64,000 nt of DNA from Actinomycetes bacterium (GTDB lineage Bacteria > Actinomycetota > Acidimicrobiia > Acidimicrobiales > Palsa-688). The position numbers and the translations under genes were made by a program. The notes under the pieces are model-generated. The model was not told the DNA's origin. It saw only the letters and a program-made list of their open reading frames with translations, and ran no database searches. The stretch lies in contig JAJZMF010000010.1 in NCBI GenBank assembly GCA_021850325.1, positions 21,782 to 85,781 on the forward strand, in the 5' to 3' direction. Each line of letters begins with the position of its first letter. Position 1 is the stretch's first letter. Shown in pieces: positions 1 to 10,409 of the stretch.

Positions 1-177
1 CCCGGCTGGAGCCGGCGCGTGCGCGCGTCCCGCCGCCAGCTCGGCCCGCCGGGTGACCGGTAGCACTGCAGGCAGCGGCCGGTCGTCGGCGCGCGGTGCC
101 GGCTCCAGCGACCCGCCACAGCGGGCGCAGGTTGCCCTCTCTCCCTGGTTGGGCACACCACAACGGGGACAGATCAT
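1..177 (-). CDS. zinc-ribbon protein, C-terminus cut by window edge
   Basis: An ATG at 177 opens a minus-strand frame that stays open to base 1, giving 59 visible residues. The start of the protein is a compact zinc ribbon with CPRC at residues 3-6 and CARC at residues 17-20, followed by a Pro/Ala/Arg-rich stretch with no recognisable fold. Four cysteines in two CxxC pairs are the usual Zn2+ ligands of such ribbons. The function is unknown because the rest of the gene lies outside the window. It follows the NUDIX gene on the same strand after 44 bp. A -10-like TACCCT (187-192) lies 9 nt upstream of the ATG, and I see no clear ribosome binding site. Confidence 0.6.
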   Translation of the reverse strand, partial: MICPRCGVPNQGERATCARCGGSLEPAPRADDRPLPAVLPVTRRAELAAGRAHAPAPAG

Positions 178-221
178 GTCACGACCAGGGTACCTGTTCG
201 CGTGGCACAGCGACGCCCACC

Positions 222-968
222 TCAACCCTGCGCCCGGCGGCAGAGCACGACGTCCAGCAGCTCGACCAGCATCCGGCCGGTCGCCCCCCAGACCAGCTCA
301 TCCGCGGGTGCAGGAAGGTCGAAGAAGGGGACAGCCCGTAGCGCCACACCACCGGGACCGGCCAGGGGCCACAGCTCCTCATGGAACACCCCCGGGGCGG
401 CCAGGTCGGCGAGCGCCACGTCGAAGACCCTCTCCACCTCCTCGCTGCACACATCGAGGGCAGGCCCGGCCGCCCCTTCGTCGCCACCGACGGCGCAGCC
501 CACGAAACAGTGCACCAGGGCGGTGCTGCTCCGAGTGGTGAGCGGGCCGAGCTCCCCGATGACCTCCACCGTGGCGGGCAGCAGGCCGACCTCCTCCCGC
601 GCCTCGCGCAACGCCGCTCCCAAGGGCTCCTCGTCCTGGTCGAGACGGCCCCCAGGGAAGCACACCTCGCCGGCATGGTGGCGCAACGACCTGGACCTGC
701 GGGTGAGCACCACCCGGGCCTGGCCTTGGCGCTCGAAGAGCAGGCAGAGCACGGCCGCAGCCCGGTCGTCCCCCCGGGGCGGGAGCTCGGCGGGGGCAAC
801 CCGGCTGGCCGGGCGCCAGGGGCCACGGGCCCCGCGGCCGGCCTGGAGCGCCAGCCTCACCTCGGAGAGCGGGATGGAGGACCGGGCCTCGGGCGCCAGC
901 TGCTCCCAGGGTGCCGGGTCTCCCCTCTGGGCACCTGCAGGCCTGGGGACGACCTGCACCACGGTCAC
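222..968 (-). CDS. NUDIX hydrolase, CoA pyrophosphatase (NudL-like)
   Basis: Predicted NUDIX pyrophosphohydrolase of 248 aa. The Nudix box (G-x5-E-x7-R-E-A-R-E-E-V-G) is complete at about residues 107-129. It is preceded by LTRRSRSLRHHAGEVCFPGG, which resembles the signature just before the box in CoA pyrophosphatases (NudL/PCD1 group). These enzymes cleave CoA and acyl-CoA to 4'-phosphopantetheine and 3',5'-ADP. A longer frame opens at 1055 but overlaps the upstream small gene by 65 bp. I chose GTG 968 because GAGGAGGGG lies 6 nt before it and it falls 22 bp after the upstream stop. The substrate assignment is by family only. Confidence 0.85.
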   Translation of the reverse strand: MTVVQVVPRPAGAQRGDPAPWEQLAPEARSSIPLSEVRLALQAGRGARGPWRPASRVAPAELPPRGDDRAAAVLCLLFERQGQARVVLTRRSRSLRHHAGEVCFPGGRLDQDEEPLGAALREAREEVGLLPATVEVIGELGPLTTRSSTALVHCFVGCAVGGDEGAAGPALDVCSEEVERVFDVALADLAAPGVFHEELWPLAGPGGVALRAVPFFDLPAPADELVWGATGRMLVELLDVVLCRRAQG

Positions 969-990
969 CTGGGGCCCCTCCTCGGCAGCC

Positions 991-1206
991 TCAGACGACA
1001 GGTGCCCAGCTGGCGGCGGCGTCGTCGCCCTCGGGGCCACCGGCCGGACCGGCACCGGGCCCGCCCGCCTCGACGAGGCCCTCCAGGAGCTCCCGCAGGC
1101 CTCCGGTCTTCAGGTTCGCCATGACCCGGCCGGGCGTGACATCTCCCGTCTCCCACTCCATCCAGGCCTGCAGCAGTTTTCGGGGTTCGGGGGGCGGGAC
1201 TTCCAT
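991..1206 (-). CDS. small conserved-looking acidic protein, function unknown
   Basis: 71-residue protein, not assigned to a named family. Residues 1-45 are compact and charged, with the start MEVPPPEPRKLLQAWMEWE and the helical stretch LRELLEGLVEA. The C-terminus is Gly/Ala-rich and disordered-looking. It looks genuine because a -10-like TAGGCT (1214-1219) sits exactly 7 nt upstream of the ATG, the same leaderless arrangement as at other operon heads here, and because it heads a unit with the NUDIX gene. No signal peptide or membrane segment is seen. Confidence 0.55.
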   Translation of the reverse strand: MEVPPPEPRKLLQAWMEWETGDVTPGRVMANLKTGGLRELLEGLVEAGGPGAGPAGGPEGDDAAASWAPVV

Positions 1207-1213
1207 CCGGCTC

Positions 1214-1219
1214 AGCCTA
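1214..1219 (-). promoter_or_regulatory. -10 element, leaderless start of the 991-1206 gene
   Basis: TAGGCT on the minus strand, separated from the ATG at 1206 by 7 nt, so transcription would begin at or next to the start codon. No convincing -35 is seen. Confidence 0.4.
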
Positions 1220-1252
1220 CCGCCCGTTCGGCCGGGCTCGAAGAGCCACCCC

Positions 1253-3001
1253 TCAGCACGCTCTCGGGTCCCAGGGTTCCACCTGGGTCTTGGCGGAGCT
1301 GACCGGTGAACCGCCGGGTGTGGGCACCGTGGTGCTCGTCGTGGTGCTGGCCGAGGTCGAAGGCACCGAAGCCCCGGAGGCCGTCGTGGTCGAGGTGGCT
1401 GGGGTTGTCGAGGTGGTCGAGGTGGTCGTCGTCGAGCTGGAGGTGGAGGTCGGTGCCAGGGTCGTGGTCGTGGTCGGCACGGCCCCGGCCAGGGTGGTCG
1501 AGGTGGAGGTACCGGGCAGGGTGCCCGACCTGACCGACACCACCGAGCCCAGCTGCACCTGTACGGTCCCGGCGGGCACAGCCGGGTCGAGCTGCATCAT
1601 CACCGAGCCTGACAGGTACTTCATCACGTACATGGCACGGGAGATGTCCCGGGTGGAGTGGTAGAGGACCCACGTCTCGGTGGTCGGGGAAGGTACGGTC
1701 CCCACCGACTCGCCCGAGACGTTCAGGCCGTCCGAGGCCAGGGCCTGACCGGCAGCCAGCGCAGCCTGGTAGCTGCCCGTGATGCTCTGGACGCTCACCG
1801 ATGAGGGCTTGGCCAGGTTGGCGAAGACCTCCGGGTCCCAGGCCCTGATGACGTTGTTGTCCACGGGCTGCACGGGGAAGAGCACGTCGCCCATGACGTA
1901 GTTGTTGTAGTAGTAGTTGTTGACGTAGGTGGCGGGCAGCGTGGCCTCGTGCACCGCCCCCACGTTGAGGTTGCGGTAGTGCAGCACGAGCTTGATCATC
2001 TCCGGCTTGAGCGCAGGGTCGACCGTGAGCTGGTCCGCAACCGCGGAGAGGAAGGCGTTCGCCGCGAGCGGGTTGGTCAGGCCCTCCGACTTGGCCCGGT
2101 TGAAGAGGATCTTCAGGAAGGTGTGCGTACGCCCGATGCGGGCCAGGTCGGACAGCGGCTCCTGGGGCCAGTCGTAGCGGGGGGCATTGTCGCCGGGCGG
2201 GTCGTACTGCAGGTGCCGGGCGCGCACGAGCGTTAGCGCCTGCCAGCCGTCCAGGTGCACGCAACCGGTCTTGGGCACCCAGAGGAGGGACTCGGCGTCC
2301 CACAGTCGCTCCGGGAAGTAGACGTTGATCCCGTGCAGGGCGTTCACGGTGTTGATGAAGCCGTTGAAGTTGAGCTCGACGAAGTGGTTGATCGGTATGC
2401 CCAGGTCGTCCTGGATGGCATTGACCAGGTTGTTGGGCCCATCAGCACCGTTGTTGAGAGCCGCGTCGATCTTCTGGAAGGGGCCCACGGCGCTCCCGGC
2501 CGGCATGGGGGCGAACAGGTCCCGGGGGATGGAGAGGATGGAGGCGGTCCCCGTGGTCGGGTCCAGGTGGAGGACCATCATGATGTCGGCCAGGCTGCCC
2601 GAGCCCAAGGACGTGCCGTACTGGAGCTGCTGGGCGGGGGTCAGGCCCTGACGGGTCTGGTTGCCGATGAGCAGGATGTTCTCGGGGTGCAGGCCGCTGG
2701 CGCCGGGCAGGGCCGTCTGGGGCGGGCCGCCGGAGCCGACACCTGACAGGCCCGTCGGCGTCTCCCCGCTGCCAGGGAGGGTCTTGATGCCGCCGATCAG
2801 GTTGTTGACGTAGACGTAGGCCGAGCCCATGGCAACGATGCACACGAGCACCAGGGCGTTGACCAGGATGAGCGCCCTACGGGGCCACCGGCGCTTGAGG
2901 CGCGCCCTGGCCTTGCGGAGCTGACGGCCCGTCAGGTCGCGCCCGGCACTGTGCCTGGGTGCGTTTTTGGGCGCCGGGGAAGAAGGGTCTGGGTCGTTCA
3001 C
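1253..3001 (-). CDS. LytR-CpsA-Psr (LCP) family cell-wall ligase
   Basis: 582 aa membrane-anchored LCP protein. Enzymes of this family transfer undecaprenyl-phosphate-linked glycopolymers onto peptidoglycan outside the cell. There is a basic cytoplasmic N-terminus, one transmembrane helix at about 43-65, and an LCP domain from about residue 108 (NILLIGNQTR). It has the family motifs ADIMMVLHLDP (138-148) and SIPRDL (157-162), and a later RARHLQYD...DLARIGRT block carrying the conserved Arg and Asp residues. After about residue 470 a long Thr/Ser-rich tail follows, probably extended or glycosylated. A GTG start at 3001 is used. The gene follows groEL on the same strand, but a hairpin lies between them. 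Confidence 0.9.
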   Translation of the reverse strand: MNDPDPSSPAPKNAPRHSAGRDLTGRQLRKARARLKRRWPRRALILVNALVLVCIVAMGSAYVYVNNLIGGIKTLPGSGETPTGLSGVGSGGPPQTALPGASGLHPENILLIGNQTRQGLTPAQQLQYGTSLGSGSLADIMMVLHLDPTTGTASILSIPRDLFAPMPAGSAVGPFQKIDAALNNGADGPNNLVNAIQDDLGIPINHFVELNFNGFINTVNALHGINVYFPERLWDAESLLWVPKTGCVHLDGWQALTLVRARHLQYDPPGDNAPRYDWPQEPLSDLARIGRTHTFLKILFNRAKSEGLTNPLAANAFLSAVADQLTVDPALKPEMIKLVLHYRNLNVGAVHEATLPATYVNNYYYNNYVMGDVLFPVQPVDNNVIRAWDPEVFANLAKPSSVSVQSITGSYQAALAAGQALASDGLNVSGESVGTVPSPTTETWVLYHSTRDISRAMYVMKYLSGSVMMQLDPAVPAGTVQVQLGSVVSVRSGTLPGTSTSTTLAGAVPTTTTTLAPTSTSSSTTTTSTTSTTPATSTTTASGASVPSTSASTTTSTTVPTPGGSPVSSAKTQVEPWDPRAC

Positions 3002-3108
3002 TGCAATAAGGACACTCTAGGCCAGGGCCTGGTTCCAGCCGCCTCGGGCCGTCACCGGTCATCACCAGCCAGGTCGGGTCGGAGGCGGAAGGGGGCCCCC
3101 CGTACGAC

Positions 3109-3138
3109 GAGAGGCCCGGCCGAAGGGCCGGGCCTCTC
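3109..3138 (-). terminator. hairpin terminator after groEL
   Basis: Perfect 13-bp stem (GAGAGGCCCGGCC and its complement) with a 4-nt loop. It begins 34 nt after the groEL stop and precedes the LCP gene. There is no U-run, as is common in high-GC actinobacteria. Confidence 0.7.
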
Positions 3139-3172
3139 CATGGCTCTCTGGCCGCACCGAGCCAGCCTGGGG

Positions 3173-5097
<1,925 letters not shown>

Positions 5098-5145
5098 GAT
5101 GTCGTCGCCTCCGTAGCAATGTTCAAGTACCGGGTTCTCCGGCGG

Positions 5146-5172
5146 TTAGCACTCTGACCGGACGAGTGCTAA
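5146..5172 (-). promoter_or_regulatory. CIRCE operator (HrcA binding site)
   Basis: Exact consensus inverted repeat TTAGCACTC-N9-GAGTGCTAA, 49 bp upstream of groES. In known systems HrcA binds CIRCE as a dimer and represses groESL until heat or unfolded protein titrates it. The element lies just downstream of and touching the -10 hexamer, the position expected for repression. Confidence 0.97.
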
Positions 5173-5200
5173 AGATAGCGGGCTCCCGGCGCTAGCACAA
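5172..5200 (-). promoter_or_regulatory. groESL promoter
   Basis: TTGTGC (5195-5200) and TATCTT (5172-5177) on the minus strand with a 17-bp spacer. The transcription start would fall inside the CIRCE element. The hexamers are modest matches to the housekeeping consensus, but their placement directly against CIRCE supports them. Confidence 0.55.
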
Positions 5201-5295
5201 ACCTCCCTGGTAACAAGGTCCCTACGGTCCGCCTCACAGCCCGGCCTCGGGGGCGCCGGGGCGACCGGCCCCGGTGGGCCCGGCCCGGTGCCCTC

Positions 5296-7416
5296 CTAGG
5301 ACAGGGGCTCGGGGGAGGCGAGGGCGCGGCGCATGAACTCCACTCCGAGCAGGAGCAGGTTCTCGGTCACGTCGGCGGCGCCGGCCACGTGGGTCACGCC
5401 GGGGAGCGGGAGCACGCTGTGGGGCCGTCCGGCCATGAACAGTGCCCGGGAGAGCTCCAAGGTGTGGACGGCGTAGACGTTGTCGTCAGCCAACCCGTGC
5501 ACCAGCATCAGGGGTCGTCGCAGCCCCGGTGCGAGGGCCAAGAGCGAGGTGCGCTCGTAGGCCTCCGCCTCCTCGGACGGCAGGCCCATGTAGCGCTCCG
5601 TGTAATAGGTGTCGTAGAAGCGCCAGTCGGTGACCGGGGCACCGGCGATGGCGGCGTGGAACACGTCGGGCCTGGCCAGAACGGCGAGCGCCGCCAGGTA
5701 GCCACCAAACGACCAGCCCTTGATGCCCACCCGGCTGAGGTCCAGTTCGGGCACCTCGGCTGCCACCGCCCGGAGGGCCTCCACCTGGTCGTCGAGCACG
5801 GGCCGGGCGAGGTCGCGGTAGACGGCGTGCTCCCAGGCGGGGCCCCGGCCGGGGGTACCCCGGCCGTCCACCACCACGACGGCAAAACCCTGGTCGGCGG
5901 TCCACTGCGCCTCGAGCCAAAGGGCCCGGGCCGCCATGACCGACTGGTGGCTGGGGCCGCCGTAGGGGGCCATTATCACCGGCAACTTGCCCCCACGGTG
6001 CCCCCGGGGCAGGACCACGCCAGCACTCGAGCCCCGGGGCCCGGCACGCATCATCCGCACCTCGGGCCTGAAGGGCGGCTCATGGCCGAGGTTGCGCACG
6101 GGCAAGGCCGGCCGCCCCGGGGCCCTGACCTCGACCCGGTCCCCTGGCCAGTCCATCGAACGCGACACGACGACGCGCACGGGGCCGTCGCCGAAGGCTG
6201 TGCTGACCCCGCCGCACTCCGTCAGCGGGGCCAGGCCGGTGCCCGGCGACCACTCCCACACCTCGACCACCTCGGGCTCCTGCGATGCAGTGAAAAGAAC
6301 GGAACTGCCCACGGCGGTGACGGCCCGGACCTGCAGGCCGGGCGGCGTGACCGGCTGGCCGTCCACGGTGAGCCGCCATGTCCCCTCGTCCGCCGCCGCC
6401 CAGAGCAACCGTCCGTCCCCGAGCCAGGCCGGTACGCCCTGGGGCCAGCCCACCCAGTGGTCGCTGGCCATGGACGCCACCTCCGTGGTGCGCCCCGTGA
6501 CCGGGTCGGCCGCCAGCACGAGGCAGGCCTTGTGGTCCCGACGCTCCACCAGCAGGAGGGCAGGGCCGCCGGGGCCCCAGTTGACGTCGACCAGATAGGG
6601 GTACCTGTCCCGGTCCCAGCGCAGTTCGGTCCGCTCGGCCGGGCGCTCCGGCGCCAGGTGCCAGAGCGTGACGTCCGCGTCGGCCGAGCCGGCTACGGGG
6701 TACCTACGGCTCGTGGGCGCCACCGATGGCCGGGCCGGGTCCGAGGTCCACCAGGTGGCGACCGGGCCTTCGTCCACCCTGGCCGCCAGCAACGAGGCCG
6801 ACGTCGGGGACCACCAGAAACCCCGCATGCGGCCCATCTCCTCGGCGGCGATGAACTCGGCCTCGCCCCAGCGGGCCCCACCCGCCTCGGCCGCCAGTAC
6901 CGTCCACTCGGAGCCACCCTCGGTGGGCACGGTGCACAGACGCCCCTCGGACAGGAACGCCACCCGGGTACCGTCCGGGCTGGGGCGGGGACCGAACACG
7001 CCCGGGGGCGAGGGGAGCTGACGCGGTGGCCCGGAAGGCCCCCCGAGGCGGACGTCGGCCCACCACAGACGACCATCGAGCGCGAAGGCCGCGTGCTCCA
7101 CCGCCCGGTCGCAGGCATAGGTGACGATCCCGGCGGCGAGCTCCCGCGCCCGCTCCCGGCGGGCGCGCTCCTCGGGTGGCAGGTCATCGGCACCGGAGGG
7201 CACCAGCAGGGCGGGAGCGGCGACCTCGTGCTCCGCACCGTCCGCCGTGCTCAGGCACCACAGCGCCGTGACCGGGTCGTCACCCGCTCCGGAGCGCAGG
7301 AACAGCACCCGTGCGCCGTCCGGCGACACGGTGAAGCTCCGGGGCACGCCGAGGCTGAACCTGCGCGTACGCGCCTGCTGGCGGGGGAAGGAGAGGGGCT
7401 CGTCGCCGGCGACCAT
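5296..7416 (-). CDS. S9 family peptidase (DPP IV / prolyl oligopeptidase type)
   Basis: 706 aa serine peptidase. The N-terminal two thirds contain beta-propeller-like blades (for example TVSPDGARVLFL, SPDGTRVAFLSEG). The C-terminal alpha/beta-hydrolase domain has the nucleophile Ser569 in GWSFGG, the Asp in HGLADDNV and the His in GVTHVAG. Family members remove dipeptides or cleave after proline in short peptides. There is no signal peptide, so it is probably cytoplasmic. The gene lies between tsaD and groES, where M. tuberculosis has tsaD next to groES. A -10-like TAAGGT lies 8 nt before the ATG, suggesting its own leaderless promoter. Confidence 0.92.
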   Translation of the reverse strand: MVAGDEPLSFPRQQARTRRFSLGVPRSFTVSPDGARVLFLRSGAGDDPVTALWCLSTADGAEHEVAAPALLVPSGADDLPPEERARRERARELAAGIVTYACDRAVEHAAFALDGRLWWADVRLGGPSGPPRQLPSPPGVFGPRPSPDGTRVAFLSEGRLCTVPTEGGSEWTVLAAEAGGARWGEAEFIAAEEMGRMRGFWWSPTSASLLAARVDEGPVATWWTSDPARPSVAPTSRRYPVAGSADADVTLWHLAPERPAERTELRWDRDRYPYLVDVNWGPGGPALLLVERRDHKACLVLAADPVTGRTTEVASMASDHWVGWPQGVPAWLGDGRLLWAAADEGTWRLTVDGQPVTPPGLQVRAVTAVGSSVLFTASQEPEVVEVWEWSPGTGLAPLTECGGVSTAFGDGPVRVVVSRSMDWPGDRVEVRAPGRPALPVRNLGHEPPFRPEVRMMRAGPRGSSAGVVLPRGHRGGKLPVIMAPYGGPSHQSVMAARALWLEAQWTADQGFAVVVVDGRGTPGRGPAWEHAVYRDLARPVLDDQVEALRAVAAEVPELDLSRVGIKGWSFGGYLAALAVLARPDVFHAAIAGAPVTDWRFYDTYYTERYMGLPSEEAEAYERTSLLALAPGLRRPLMLVHGLADDNVYAVHTLELSRALFMAGRPHSVLPLPGVTHVAGAADVTENLLLLGVEFMRRALASPEPLS

Positions 7417-7437
7417 GGACCTGGACCTTACCTGTCC

Positions 7438-7471
7438 GGGGCTGTCCCGGGCCCGGGGCTGTCCCGGGCCC
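7438..7471. repeat. 17-bp direct repeat, two copies
   Basis: Two abutting identical 17-bp units (GGGGCTGTCCCGGGCCC) in the gap between tsaD and the S9 peptidase gene. Each contains the palindrome CCCGGGCCCGGG or part of it. No function is evident. Confidence 0.8.
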
Positions 7472-7486
7472 GGGCGGCCCTGGCGG

Positions 7487-7503
7487 CCGGCCCGTCGGGC
7501 CGG
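7487..7503 (-). terminator. putative terminator of the tsa operon
   Basis: CCGGCCC-GTC-GGGCCGG forms a 7-bp perfect stem with a 3-nt loop, 33 nt after the tsaD stop. There is no U-run. The flanking GC palindromes could form alternative stems. Confidence 0.4.
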
Positions 7504-7536
7504 GAGTGCCTGTCGGCCGGCAGAGCCGACCGGACC

Positions 7537-8547
7537 TCAGACCAGTGGCAGGCGCAGGTTGGGGGCCACCGGGGCGTCCAGGGGGGTCGGGCCGTCGACC
7601 CGCAACCGGTAGCAGGCGGTCGCCCCGATCATGGCGGCATTGTCCGTGCACATGCGCCGCGAAGGTATGAAGGCGGCCAGGCCGTCCTGCTCGCAGACGG
7701 CGGAGATCCGTTCCCTCAGCGCCGTATTGGCCGCCACTCCGCCTCCGATGCAGATCGCTCTCGCACCGACCTCGGCCGCCGCCCGTCGGGTCTTGGCCAC
7801 CAGCACGTCCACCACTGCTTCCTGGAAGCTGGCGGCCACGTCGGCCAACCGTGCACCGGGGTGGGAGCGCATGTAGCGCACGACCGAGGTCTTCAGCCCG
7901 CTGAAGGAGAAGTCGTAGCCACGACCGGCGAGGCCCCGGGGAAAGGCCACGGCGTCGGGCGCACCGTCGCGGGCAATGGCCTCGATAGCCGGCCCGCCGG
8001 GGTAGCCGAGGCCCAGGAACCGGGCCACCTTGTCGAAGGCCTCGCCGGCGGCGTCGTCGATGGTCTCACCCAGCAGCCGGTACTCGATCTGCCCCGCGAC
8101 CGGGGCGTCGTGCATGCTGACCAGCATGGTGTGCCCTCCGGACACCAGGAGCACGACGGTGGGCGAGTGCAGGGCCGGGTCCTCCAGGAAGGCGGCGTGC
8201 AGGTGGCCTTCCATGTGGTTGACCCCGACGAACGGCAGCCCCCAGGCCCATGCGTAGGCCTTGGCAGCGCTGGCGCCCACGAGGAGGGAGCCGACCAGGC
8301 CGGGGCCGACCGTGGCGGCCACGGCGGCGAGGTCCCCCGGGGCGGCACCCGCCTGTTCGAGGGCCTGACTGACCACGGGCCCGACCAGCTCGAGATGCGC
8401 TCTGCTGGCGACCTCGGGCACCACGCCCCCGAAGGCGGCGTGCAGGTCGGTCTGGCTGCTCACGACGGAGGAGAGTGCCGTCCTGCCGTCCTCCACCACG
8501 GCAGCTGCCGTCTCGTCACAGGAGGTCTCAATGGCCAGTACCTTCAC
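7537..8547 (-). CDS. tsaD: tRNA t6A threonylcarbamoyltransferase TsaD
   Basis: 336 aa. TsaD transfers the threonylcarbamoyl group from TC-AMP to A37 of ANN-decoding tRNAs, working with TsaB and TsaE. It starts MKVLAIETSCDETAAA. The metal-binding HMEGH has His111 and His115, and the ATP-site glycine motifs LLVSGGHT and CIGGGVAANT are present. The frame extends 5' to 8724, but that extension runs through rimI. GTG 8547 gives the canonical N-terminus and overlaps rimI by 20 bp. Last gene of the udg-tsaE-tsaB-rimI-tsaD unit. Confidence 0.96.
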   Translation of the reverse strand: MKVLAIETSCDETAAAVVEDGRTALSSVVSSQTDLHAAFGGVVPEVASRAHLELVGPVVSQALEQAGAAPGDLAAVAATVGPGLVGSLLVGASAAKAYAWAWGLPFVGVNHMEGHLHAAFLEDPALHSPTVVLLVSGGHTMLVSMHDAPVAGQIEYRLLGETIDDAAGEAFDKVARFLGLGYPGGPAIEAIARDGAPDAVAFPRGLAGRGYDFSFSGLKTSVVRYMRSHPGARLADVAASFQEAVVDVLVAKTRRAAAEVGARAICIGGGVAANTALRERISAVCEQDGLAAFIPSRRMCTDNAAMIGATACYRLRVDGPTPLDAPVAPNLRLPLV

Positions 8548-9085
8548 CGCGCTCCCGTCCTCGCTCCAGGGCCTCCAGCTCGCCGAGACGTCGTCCCAGC
8601 TCCTCCGACCCGACCTCGTACAGCCACATGACCAGGGCGTCCTCTCCTGTCTCCGGGTAGTACCCCCGCCGCACGCCGGCAGCCACGAAGCCGAACTTAC
8701 GGTACATCGCCTGGGCCGCTTCATTGCCCATGCGCACCTCGAGGGTCATGGAGGCACAGCCCCGACGCCGGGCCTGGCGCACCAGGTGGGCCAGTAGCTG
8801 CGAACCCAGCCCCCGGCGGCGCAGTTCTGGGGTGACGGCGATGTTGGTCACATGAGCCTCGTCGACCACGAACATGAGGCCGCCGTAGCCGACCACCCTG
8901 CCTTGGGCCCTCATGACCACGTAGTAGCGGTCGGCCCCCTGGGAGAGCTCGCTGTTGAACACCCCGAGAGACCAGGGTTTGGGATGGGCCCGGTGCTCGA
9001 TGCGCAGCACAGCCGGCAGGTGGCGTCTACGCATGGGCTCGAAGCCGGGCGCCTCCGCGGGCCTGGTGGCCTCCTCCGAAGTCAC
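8528..9085 (-). CDS. rimI: ribosomal-protein-alanine N-acetyltransferase RimI-like (GNAT)
   Basis: 185 aa GNAT acetyltransferase. The acetyl-CoA loop is visible as VTPELRRRGLGSQLL, followed by the typical NEAAQAMYRKFGF near the C-terminal part of the fold. RimI-type enzymes acetylate the N-terminus of S18 and, in actinobacteria, other proteins. It lies between tsaB and tsaD as in M. tuberculosis (Rv3420c). The GTG start shares four bases (GTGA) with the tsaB stop. The last roughly 35 residues are a charged Glu/Arg-rich extension beyond the usual RimI length. Confidence 0.92.
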   Translation of the reverse strand: MTSEEATRPAEAPGFEPMRRRHLPAVLRIEHRAHPKPWSLGVFNSELSQGADRYYVVMRAQGRVVGYGGLMFVVDEAHVTNIAVTPELRRRGLGSQLLAHLVRQARRRGCASMTLEVRMGNEAAQAMYRKFGFVAAGVRRGYYPETGEDALVMWLYEVGSEELGRRLGELEALERGRERGEGTGH

Positions 9086-9795
9086 GGGCCTGGCCGCGGC
9101 TCCCCCACGCGGCCGCCCACCTGCTCCCAGCCCACCCGGACGTCCGCCTGGCGCAGGTAGAGGGGGTGGGGCGGCGCCGATGGTGCGCCGGTCAGAGCGA
9201 GCGCCCTGGCCCCGAGCTCAGCCACCACGTCCGCCGAGGGCCAGAGGTCAGCCGGGCCCGCCACCTCGGCCACGGTCCCGAGGAGCTCCCGGTAGCGCCA
9301 GGCGCCGTCACCGACCGCCAGGGCCTTGTCCTGACGAGCGCTCAGCGCTTCCACGACGGCGCCCGGGGCCACCACCTCCGGGGCGACGACCGGCTCGAGC
9401 CCCGACCCACCTGTGGCGTACAGCGCCCAGTAGACCTCACCCCGACGGGCGTCCACCACAGAGGCGACCAGGCCGGGGCAACGCCGGTGCGGGTGGGCGA
9501 GGACCTCCAGGCTGGTAACCCCCTGGGCGGGCACACCGAGGGCCAGGCTTATCGAGCTTGCTGCGGCCAGCCCCACCCTCAGTCCCGTGAAGAGCCCTGG
9601 CCCCACGTCGACCGCCACCGCCTCGAGGTCGGCGACGGACCTCCCGGCCCGCCTGTGGAGGTCGTCCACCATGGGCATGAGCACCTCGGCGTGCAGTCGA
9701 CCGCCCACCACGCGGGCCGATGCCAGGGGAGCGCCGGCCTCCCAGAGCGCCACGCTGGCACAGGTCGTGGCCGTGTCGATGGCGAGGAGGGTCAT
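9082..9795 (-). CDS. tsaB: t6A synthesis subunit TsaB
   Basis: 237 aa. TsaB is an ASKHA-fold scaffold that dimerises with TsaD in t6A37 synthesis. It starts MTLLAIDTATTCASVALWE, has GPGLFTGLRVG near residue 75, and HPLYLRQADVR near the C-terminus. A longer frame reaching 10119 runs through tsaE, so the ATG at 9795 is chosen. It gives a 4-base overlap with tsaE (ATGA) and the canonical N-terminus. Confidence 0.95.
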   Translation of the reverse strand: MTLLAIDTATTCASVALWEAGAPLASARVVGGRLHAEVLMPMVDDLHRRAGRSVADLEAVAVDVGPGLFTGLRVGLAAASSISLALGVPAQGVTSLEVLAHPHRRCPGLVASVVDARRGEVYWALYATGGSGLEPVVAPEVVAPGAVVEALSARQDKALAVGDGAWRYRELLGTVAEVAGPADLWPSADVVAELGARALALTGAPSAPPHPLYLRQADVRVGWEQVGGRVGEPRPGP

Positions 9796-10409
9796 CGGGC
9801 CCCTCCCTCCCCTCCGCCACCGACGGGGTGCATGACCAGGCCTCGGGCGGCAAGGGCGTGTCGCAGGGCCCCGATCCGTCCGGCCCAGCTCTGCCCGGCC
9901 GGTGCGATGTAGACCTCCCGTGGCCCCTCTGCCCCTGGACCGGCTTCCTCGCCCCGCGGCGCCGGCGAGACAGGCGAGAAGTCGACCACCACTCGCAGGC
10001 ATTCGCGGTCGAGGGCAGGCGCAGCCCGCTCCCCCCATTCGACCACGGCGGCCGCCCCGTCCTCGACCAGCTCGGGTATGGCCAGGTCGATGGCCTCCTG
10101 CAGCTGCTCGAGCCTCCACACGTCGGCGTGCAGCAGGTCGAAGCCCCGATCGGTCCGGTAGCTGTGGACCAGCACGAAGGTCGGGCTCGTCACCGGCCCC
10201 GCCACGCCCAGGGCTGAGGCCAGCCCTTTGGTCAGGGTCGTCTTTCCCGCGCCGAGGTCCCCACCGAGGAGCACGGTGTCACCCGCCCGGAGCACAGTGG
10301 CTAACGCCTCCCCGACGAGCGCCATGGAGACGGCGTCGGGCGCGTCCACGACCAGCTCCACCCCCTGGCCCAGCGCCGCATCGAGGGCGCCGTCGATGGG
10401 GGCGCTCAT
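9792..10409 (-). CDS. tsaE: t6A synthesis ATPase TsaE
   Basis: 205 aa P-loop ATPase that stimulates the TsaB-TsaD complex. Walker A is GDLGAGKTT at residues 50-58, followed by the family blocks TSPTFVLVHSY and LLHADVWRL. VVEWGERA is the conserved Trp-containing motif. The C-terminus is about 50 residues longer than minimal TsaE and is Pro/Gly/Ala-rich. The ATG start overlaps the glycosylase stop by four bases, coupling DNA-repair and tRNA-modification genes in one transcript. Confidence 0.94.
   Translation of the reverse strand: MSAPIDGALDAALGQGVELVVDAPDAVSMALVGEALATVLRAGDTVLLGGDLGAGKTTLTKGLASALGVAGPVTSPTFVLVHSYRTDRGFDLLHADVWRLEQLQEAIDLAIPELVEDGAAAVVEWGERAAPALDRECLRVVVDFSPVSPAPRGEEAGPGAEGPREVYIAPAGQSWAGRIGALRHALAARGLVMHPVGGGGEGGAR

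Noticed and set aside
5389..8631. 1080-codon plus-strand open frame opposite the S9 peptidase and tsaD
   Set aside because: Antisense to two clear enzyme genes, very Gly/His/Arg-rich, with no domain. GC-driven shadow.
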